64,000 nucleotides of DNA from Pseudeuparius sepicola (taxonomy: Eukaryota > Arthropoda > Insecta > Coleoptera > Anthribidae). The number at the start of each line of letters is the position of its first letter. Position 1 is the first letter of the stretch. This document shows positions 57,433-64,000 of this stretch, piece by piece. The notes beneath the pieces were generated by a model, which saw nothing but the letters and a program-made list of their open reading frames with translations, was not told the origin of the DNA and ran no database searches. The translations under genes were made by a program, and so were the position numbers. The stretch spans positions 130,321,373 through 130,385,372 of the forward strand of contig OY987299.1 of the NCBI GenBank assembly GCA_963920635.1. The letters run 5' to 3'.

Positions 57433-58324
57433 GTCGTTTGCATTTTTTAAGGTTAATGACAATGTCCCAGCTGGACCGACTCAATATTAAAGACTCGAGC
57501 ATGACGTCATATTTCATTCTGCTACCCGACGAAAAAAATTGCGACTTATTATAGGTTATAGGGGGGTATTCTATGATTATTGGTATGTCAGTTTCTGACG
57601 TTTAAAATGTCCCAAATTTTGAATATCCAGCTTTATTACGATTTGCCTTCTTTTTACGGAAACGAATTATTGTCCTTGCGCCCAATATTTAGCAGTTTTA
57701 TCCTATTAATACAGCTTTTATAGGTAGATTTATTTGTGATAACATGAAATTTCCACGCACATGAAAAAAATGGTATGCACACTGCACAGACCATTAGGTG
57801 AATTACAGAAGAATAAACACTATTTTGGAATTATGGGGTGATCTGATCAACCAGCTGAAGAAGCGAAAATTCTAGATATAATTTTTTGTAACGTATATGC
57901 AAGAATGAAAATAGAAAATTTTGTTTATAGCTCCAAAGCGAAACAATACTCCTCCATATAAAGAAGAAACTGAAAAATCTAATGCGTTTTATGCTTACTT
58001 ACACTACAACTACTAGCCATGGACTTCATTTGAAACCAAAAGGTACCAAATAATCTTGCTTGCTATTTAGACTCGCTTTTCTGAAGAAAATGTATGGAAA
58101 TATGCCATGTGAACTTGTCAAATTAGAGGAACATAACAAACAAATATTTTATTTTATTTTGTATATTAAATTCGTTGTAACAGACACATTTGCATGTTTT
58201 TATTTCATAACAGATGCTGCAACAATGGCGTTTTTAACATTAAACCACCTGTCGATTTTTTTCGTCGTATGGCGCCAGTGGCAATCGCTTGAAACAGCGC
58301 TATGCACTTGCACAGGTCTTTAAT

Positions 58325-58739
58325 CAATGACGTCAACGTCAAGACCTACAGACGTGGTTAAAATGCCCTTTATTTTGACTCCAAGATTAAATATATCCAT
58401 ACTACTCTAAAAACATGCTACAAACAAAGACAGAAAGTCAACCATTAACCAACTATACACCCGGTGATTCCCGGTAATAGTTCCTCCAGAATCACACTTA
58501 GATATCGCATGTTTTTTCATGTTTGGGGGCGCCGGAAGCATCGGAACCTCACCTGAAGACTCGGGGGATGGTCTAACGAACAGAGTCGAAATAAGTTCGC
58601 TACGGCTCGACAAAAAGGGGCAATTTCTGACAATCTCGCGACATTTTCGGAATCATTTAATGGAGCGCTTAGATTGTGATTAGTTCTGGGCGGCAAGCCG
58701 TTATCAAAACAAACCTGTCTATAGGTTCTGACGTCATTG
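58325..58739 (+). mobile_element. Family E element, copy 2 (415 bp), inside F-C
   Basis: Same termini as E copy 1. TCTTTAAT flanks both sides exactly (58317-58324, 58740-58747), and this 8-mer is part of the F terminal sequence. Small deletions relative to copy 1 (for example near 58580). Confidence 0.9.
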
Positions 58740-58749
58740 TCTTTAATAT

Positions 58750-59817
58750 CGAGGCCAACTATAAAGACAGACCACGGCGCTGACGCATAATCGCGTAGTC
58801 ACGTCACGTGACCAACTTAGTTCTATATAATGAAAGGCATTTTTGGAGATAAGTAGAAAAAACAAATTTCGTAACAATTTGGCAAGTTTTCTTTCATCTA
58901 TTACATTTACATTTACATTTTTTCAAAATTTTCAACCTGCCTCAGCTGTTTTAGGCTGAGAGTTAAACGGCACTGCACTCACAGTATTTTGGCACATTCT
59001 CAAAAATTGTTGGGACATCACCTTCCTTTAGCTTAGGTGATATTCTCTACAGGTATTTTCCTCCCACAACACATTTGTCCACTTTAATTATTGTTTCACT
59101 TTCTTGAAAATGTGTTAGCCACACATACTTAAGGGTTTTTTAGAAATTAAATCTCAGTTGGGATTTGACGAATCCATTTTTGGCGGAAATTTTCATCCCG
59201 AGGCAAAAGAAATGTTTGTTATGGCGACACTTTCTTCCTGGCTTTTGTAATATGTATAAATATAATATAAACAGACCCAATATTTGGTATTTAGGTTATT
59301 TTTTATGAAATAAAAATGAAAACTAACCTCAGTAGGTATACTGTAAATATTGACGAGGTCTCAGTTGATCGGCAGCGTGAAAGACCGAATAGAAACCATA
59401 TCAGGGCGTGGGTCGACAACGAAAATCCTCGAGTACGTTACAACACTGATTTATTTCGCACAAGGTGAATGGTGAATACAATAAATACACAAACCCGAAC
59501 GTGGTCAACGGGAACGGCTTCCAGCCACCCGGACCGTCTGAACTCGCGAATCTCCCGTAAGCAGTTCACCCCTCTGTGTCTCAGGCTCCACTGTCCAATA
59601 CTAATACTGTCCCATGTCCATAATAGTCCATTCCGGGTTCCCTATTCTGTGGTTCTAAAATATAAACTAAGACGTTTAAAAACACTTTAAACATTGAAAA
59701 CTTCTCAAAACCCAAGCTGCCGCTTTCAGTTATGTGACAAATAATGACATGTAACGTCTGACTAAGATGGTCACGTGATTTTTGTGCGCCAGGGCCTGTC
59801 TTTATAGTAGGCCTTGC
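58750..59817 (+). mobile_element. Family H transposon, copy B (1068 bp), inside F-C
   Basis: Begins CGAGGCCAACTATAAAGAC, ends CTTTATAGTAGGCCTTGC. TTTAATAT flanks both sides exactly (58742-58749, 59818-59825), overlapping the right TSD of E2. Relative to copy A it lacks about 180 bp between CTATTCTGTGGTTC and TCTAAAATATAAAC, which removes the CGGGGGAGAATTCCCC segment retained in the tandem array. Confidence 0.9.
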
Positions 59818-59845
59818 TTTAATATAGTGTTGGTCCAGGTCCCGG

Positions 59846-60310
59846 GCGGGGCAGATCCCCTACGTCCCAACGATCTGATGAGGCCGACGACTTTGCCCGA
59901 AATCGGACCTTCACCCCCCTAATGAAATTCAGCGGCCCTTTGTGTTCCTTCTTCTGCATCGAACGTATACACCCCGCACGGCAACAGTAATAACCTTTGT
60001 TCCGGAAATTTCCGGCGTCGCCGGCATGGCAACAGGACAAAGGGAGCCGATCGGCCCTGCCCTGCAGCTGGGACCGCCCGAGAACGGTCGGTGCAAGGCG
60101 GGCTGCACCGAGCCGTGCAAAACGGGGAGGAGATATCAATAACACGCGTGACCTTGACATTGAGCCAACCCTTCTGCCGGCCACGGGCGCTGTTGCCAAC
60201 GCCCCAGCCCGTCCGTCCTTAAACGTCGGCTCGCCGCCCGCGATCGACATTGCACGCGGGCAGAGCCCGCTGCGACCGTATAGGGATCTTCGCAAAAATG
60301 AATTTCTGTT
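59846..60310. other. GC/CpG-rich single-copy island 10
   Basis: The longest island here, with CCGGAAATTTCCGGCGTCGC, TGGGACCGCCCGAGAACGG and TCGGCTCGCCGCCCGCGATC near 60000-60245. A 174-codon minus-strand frame and a 105-codon plus-strand frame overlap in it. Neither shows a recognised domain, and frames of this length are expected by chance at such GC content. A promoter/CpG element or an unrecognised exon remain possible. Confidence 0.4.
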
Positions 60311-61171
60311 ATAATAGTATGAGAGCCGGCTGCATGATTTCAACTCTCATAAGATTATAGAATAAGATGTTATGTAAAATGTAGACAGTATATTTCTTTA
60401 CTTGAAGCGAGTAGGTTGCCTCAATTTATATGGGCCCGATCATTCTTATTTAAAGAACTTGTGGTTAATTTTTAGGCAAATCTACTCTCATATGATTATA
60501 GAACAAAATAGGAAAGAAGGCCCATGGAGCAACAATAAAAAAAAGGGTCCCTTGCTCCTTTAGAAATCCGATAGGCGTATTTTCGAGGCCCCGAAAATCC
60601 TCCGCTGTTAAATACGGCGCGAAAGACGGGGGCAAGTCTGGACCCCGGGGGCATTTTTACCGACCCTATACATGTTCAGCGCGTCAATTTGCCGAAGATG
60701 TGCGATGCTTCTTTTTACCGACCCTAGCTGATTTCAGCAATTCGCGCTGAATATGTGTAGGGTTAGTAACCAAATCTCTCGCAGCATTTGCCATGTTTCT
60801 GCATAGGCATTTCTTTGCAGAAATACTTATAGTTAGCATTGAGGGAATTTCATGTTTGCACTTCATGCCAAAATCATTTTATACTTTAATGCGATATGGA
60901 AGATAGGTAAAGTGTGATAAACCAAATGAACCAAAGCTTTATTTTAGTTGGTTTTTCCCTGGCAGAAAATTACCATTTTTTGCACTTAAAGAAATACTTT
61001 TCTTATATTCAGCTACAGTTGTTTTTGATAATATATTAATAACTAAGTACATATTATGCGTAAAGGGTGGTTACATTAAAAAAAAAGATTTATTAGCAAG
61101 CTCCAAACATACTTATAACAATACAAAAGAAAATAGAATATGTTAATGGCCTTTTGCGTTTGATACCATAT
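60311..61171. other. No gene recognised; small CpG-rich patch 60560-60670
   Basis: The patch includes GGACCCCGGGGGC near 60640 and the word CCGACCCTA twice (60660 and 60718). Otherwise AT-rich. Confidence 0.4.
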
Positions 61172-61449
61172 GCTTCGGCACAGAATAAATAGCTTCACAA
61201 CAGAAGCGTCCATAAAGACATGTGTCAAAAATAAGCGAGCCTCCATTTCAATTTACAGAAAAATAACCAATAACTTATACATAAATTTGGTCCTAATACA
61301 ATCTCTTTGCAATGTGGATTAATGTAAAATCAAATAAAATGCACAATGTTTATCCCTTTAGAAAATATTTCGCGTCAAAGCGAGCATCCTTTTGACACAT
61401 GTCTTTATGGACGCTTCTGTTGTGAAGCTATTTATTCTGTGGCTTCGGC
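61172..61449. repeat. Inverted repeat with ~59-bp near-perfect arms
   Basis: 61172-61230 and 61390-61449 are reverse complements over CACAGAATAAATAGC through GACATGTGTCAAAA. The 160-bp loop is AT-rich. Foldback MITE or hairpin. Confidence 0.85.
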
Positions 61450-61577
61450 AACATTAATCAGATGGCTGTGCTCAAAATGTATCTAAAAACAAAATACTAA
61501 GTTATCAATATTACCAAAAAATTTAAGCAACAGGTAAAATCTTAAAACCGAATTATCTTATTTCATATATACCTTTT

Positions 61578-61800
61578 CAACTTCAAATTGGGAATAATCA
61601 ATTTCAAATTGGGAATAAACAACTTCAAATTGAGAACAGTCAACTTCAAATTGGGAATAAACAACTTCAAATTGAGAACAGTCAACTTCAAATTGGGATT
61701 AATCAATTTCAAATTGGGAATAGACAACTTCAAATTGGGAATAGTCAATATCAAATTGAGAATAAACAATTTCAAATTGGGAATATTCAATATTAAATTG
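61578..61800 (+). repeat. 18-bp minisatellite array 1 (AACTTCAAATTGGGAATA)
   Basis: About 12 units with variation at a few positions. Because the period is a multiple of three and the unit lacks stops on either strand, the array is open in both directions and encodes NFKLGI/IPNLKL-type repeats. This is not evidence of a protein. Confidence 0.95.
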
Positions 61801-62123
61801 AAAACCAATAACTTCATGAAATAAAAACACTTATCAACAAGAAAAACTCAATTTGTTAACTAAAGTTTATGATATTAAGCAAAATTTCGACTGCCTGGTA
61901 ATGTTCAAAAAGGCCAGAAATCTTAGAAAGAAGACAAAGAGCAAATGATTTATCGTAAACTAAAGTTAGCTTATAGAAATTAGAGAGTATACGTAGTGCA
62001 AAATAACATAAATAACAAATTAACTGTAGCGAGTTGCACCAGATTTATGGGAAATATACAGAGATACATATATACCAGAAATATTAAATGATAGACAAGG
62101 ATTAAATATGTATAAGTGTGCAA

Positions 62124-62963
62124 CATATGGGATTTTTTTTATTAATTGCACAACCAAAATACAGACATTGCCGAAAGTTGATGCATGTTTAATAATCATA
62201 TAGGTGCACTTAGGAAGGTTGCAAGTTAAACAGCATACAGGGTAGGTCAAAAAATACACTTATTTCAAAAAATTCAGCAAAAGGTTATTAAGAAAAGTGG
62301 TTTAGAATTAAAAGCTATGCCCAAATACCAAAACATAGCCACCTAAGAAAAAAAAATTCGTCAATAATTAATTTCCAGTTTCTTAATAAACAATTAAAAT
62401 ACAAATTTCGAACCTTAAATGAGAGTTTTTTAATATGCATATTATCATTACTAATGTTTTACCTTGTTCCGAAGAATTTTTGCGAAATTTTAAAGTTTTG
62501 TTTAATATCGTTGCAACAAACATGAAGTTTGTGATTCCCTAAAAAATTAAATATCTAAGTACATGTTACAAATATGCTTGAATTTGAACAAAGTTATGCG
62601 AAATTGATTTAACTTTGATTGATTTATGAAATTGTCTAGGGTGAATATTAAGACAATTTTTTTTTAGAAAATTATGAATGTTTTTCAAAAAAATATATTT
62701 TTTTTCTTCTTAGGAGGCTATGTTTCGGTATTTAGGCTTTTTACTTTTAATTCTATATAGACAACTTTTCTCAATAACATTTTGCTAAATTTTCTGAAAT
62801 AAGGGTACTTTACTCTTGTAAAATTTTTGTATTTTTTTACCTACCCTGTACGCTGTTTGACTTGCAACCATTATAAGTGCGCCTAGTATAATTATCGAAC
62901 ATGTACCAACTTTTGGGAGTATTTGTATTTTCGTTGTGCCAATTAATAAAAAAAATCCCATAC
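62124..62963. mobile_element. Foldback palindrome FB10
   Basis: Inner element with ends ACAGGGTAGGTCAAAAAATA (about 62238) and TACCTACCCTGT (about 62849). Inverted similarity continues outside both ends: GGTTGCAAGTTAAACAGC against GCTGTTTGACTTGCAACC, then ATGGGATTTTTTTTATTAA against its complement near 62943-62962. An inserted element alone would not have inverted flanks, so the palindrome is larger than the transposon. Confidence 0.8.
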
Positions 62964-63084
62964 TAAGTGTATGGGATTTTTTGACCACACTGTATTGCAA
63001 AAATATGATATTTTAAATTCAATAAGTAGGCACATATTGTGTGTTTATTTAGATACAAGTAATTAAAATATTGTTTAATATGAA

Positions 63085-63283
63085 GTTGATGATTTTCAAT
63101 TTAATATCAAATATTCCCAATTTGAAATTGTTTATTCTCAATTTGATATTGACTATTCCCAATTTGAAGTTGTCTATTCCCAATTTGAAATTGATTAATC
63201 CCAATTTGAAGTTGACTATTCTCAATTTGAAGTTGTTTATTCCCAATTTGAAATTGATTATTCCCAATTTGAAGTTGAAAAGG
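63085..63283 (-). repeat. 18-bp minisatellite array 2, inverted relative to array 1
   Basis: Same unit family as 61578-61800 but in the reverse orientation (CAATTTGAAATTGTTTATTC). It ends in GAAGTTGAAAAGGTATA, the complement of the start of array 1 (TATACCTTTTCAACTTC). The arrays are the outer arms of a palindrome centred near 62430-62550. Confidence 0.95.
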
Positions 63284-64000
63284 TATAGAACGGACAAAAA
63301 ACTTGAAAATAAAGTTTAAGATAAAAATTATTTAAATTTGGGGTAGTCATTTGAATCAAATTTTGGGTGGATATCGACTATAAAACATTCACTGGATTTA
63401 AAATCCTTTGTTTCTACTTTGCAACTTGTATCAAACGCAAAAAACTTATTAATTTTACTCATTTTGAACCCAGTAGCGTGCGATGTAGTTCGTAAACAAA
63501 CCTAACCTATACTATACCTTTCAAAAGTCCCATTGCATATGAAGGCATGAAGCCATCTATTCAGACGAAAAATTAGTCATATTGAGGTAAGTAACTAATG
63601 TGTTTAAACACAATGCATAATGTTCTCAATACAATAACAAAAAATTTCATTCAAGAAAACTAAACACGTTAATATTTCTTGAAAGTAATACATAATGTTA
63701 TTGCCTTAAGGAAACTGAAAACATAGAAGCCTTGCGAGAATATTATAATAATGTTATGAAGATTAAGCAATTTTCAACGTTGTATATTTTATTCGCACCA
63801 ATGATTAAGAAATTTTAAAAACGAATAAATCGTAAAATTCTTCTTGAGAAGCCATGTTTTCAGTTTAAAAAAAAATGCATCTTTCGAGTGAAGCATTACA
63901 TTCTATTTGAGATAAGTCAGTTACAGTCTTGGCTAGAGAGTCTAGAGACCCTCATCATCTTTATTTCAAAATTATCTACCGTTTCCACTTAAGTAAATAC
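63284..64000. other. AT-rich DNA without recognised gene
   Basis: GTATCAAACGCAAAAAAC near 63428 is the complement of TTTTGCGTTTGATACC near 61152, a further trace of the large palindrome. Nothing else identified. Confidence 0.4.

Larger units (their letters stand above)
57471..59838 (+). mobile_element. Family F, copy C, interrupted by elements E2 and H-B
   Basis: Starts CTGGACCGACTCAATATTAA at 57471 and, after removing 58325-58739 and 58750-59817, ends AGTGTTGGTCCAG at 59838. The body is the reverse complement of F copy A. Flanking GTCCCAG (57464-57470) and GTCCCGG (59839-59845) agree at 6 of 7. It is the host of a nested stack and therefore older than E2 and H-B. Confidence 0.85.

Noticed and set aside
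59819..60343. 174-codon minus-strand frame as a gene
   Set aside because: It lies in very GC-rich sequence where stops are rare, overlaps a 105-codon frame on the other strand, shows no motif, and runs into the transposon F/H boundary.
61563..63319. Proteins made of NFKLGI or IPNLKL repeats
   Set aside because: An 18-bp period with a stop-free unit on both strands explains them fully. They occur in sense and antisense and in an inverted second array.

Overview
The window looks like non-coding DNA of an arthropod nuclear genome, most likely an insect. It is AT-rich, has (TA)n and (TAA)n microsatellites, and is crowded with DNA transposon remnants. It also holds a Ty3/gypsy-type LTR end, LINE 3' tails, THAP-domain debris and Tc1/mariner-type transposase debris. 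No bacterial operon structure, tRNA or rRNA was seen. The order of insect cannot be fixed from the sequence. No intact protein-coding gene is present; nearly all open frames are chance frames or readings through inverted and tandem repeats. The one credible host coding piece is a 75-bp exon on the minus strand (39004-39078) with good splice sites. This suggests that much of the window is intron of a long host gene on that strand.

Layout. 1-947: integrase tail and 3' LTR of a gypsy-like element. 2048-10270: foldback elements and short hAT-like elements, several with exact 8-bp target-site duplications (TSDs). 13417-18346: the first copy of a 7-bp-TSD transposon family (F), two foldbacks carrying mariner-type transposase fragments, and a hammerhead-like ribozyme motif. 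18983-31818: family H transposons, a RTE-type LINE tail, a THAP pseudogene, and a 5-unit tandem array of about 600 bp that fused H sequence to flanking GC-rich DNA. 36890-38347: a Tc1-like element with 0.5-kb inverted repeats and a truncated transposase. 39004-40396: the exon and two minisatellites. 41637-49343: more foldbacks, a second F copy and a 1.47-kb hAT-like element. 50602-53528: a direct tandem duplication carrying two copies of a dead THAP gene. 54129-59838: dispersed repeats and a nested stack in which elements E2 and H-B sit inside F-C. 61172-63283: a hierarchical palindrome bounded by inverted 18-bp arrays.

Between the repeats lie GC/CpG-rich islands of 150-500 bp that are single-copy within this window. 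Four contain TAATTA-type motifs. They are the best candidates for conserved regulatory elements of the host gene.

The repeats provide internal controls. Empty and filled sites of the same insertion can be compared inside the window (4603-4782 against 31830-31897; 52108-52373 against the first duplicate). Most mobile elements here are non-autonomous and appear dead.
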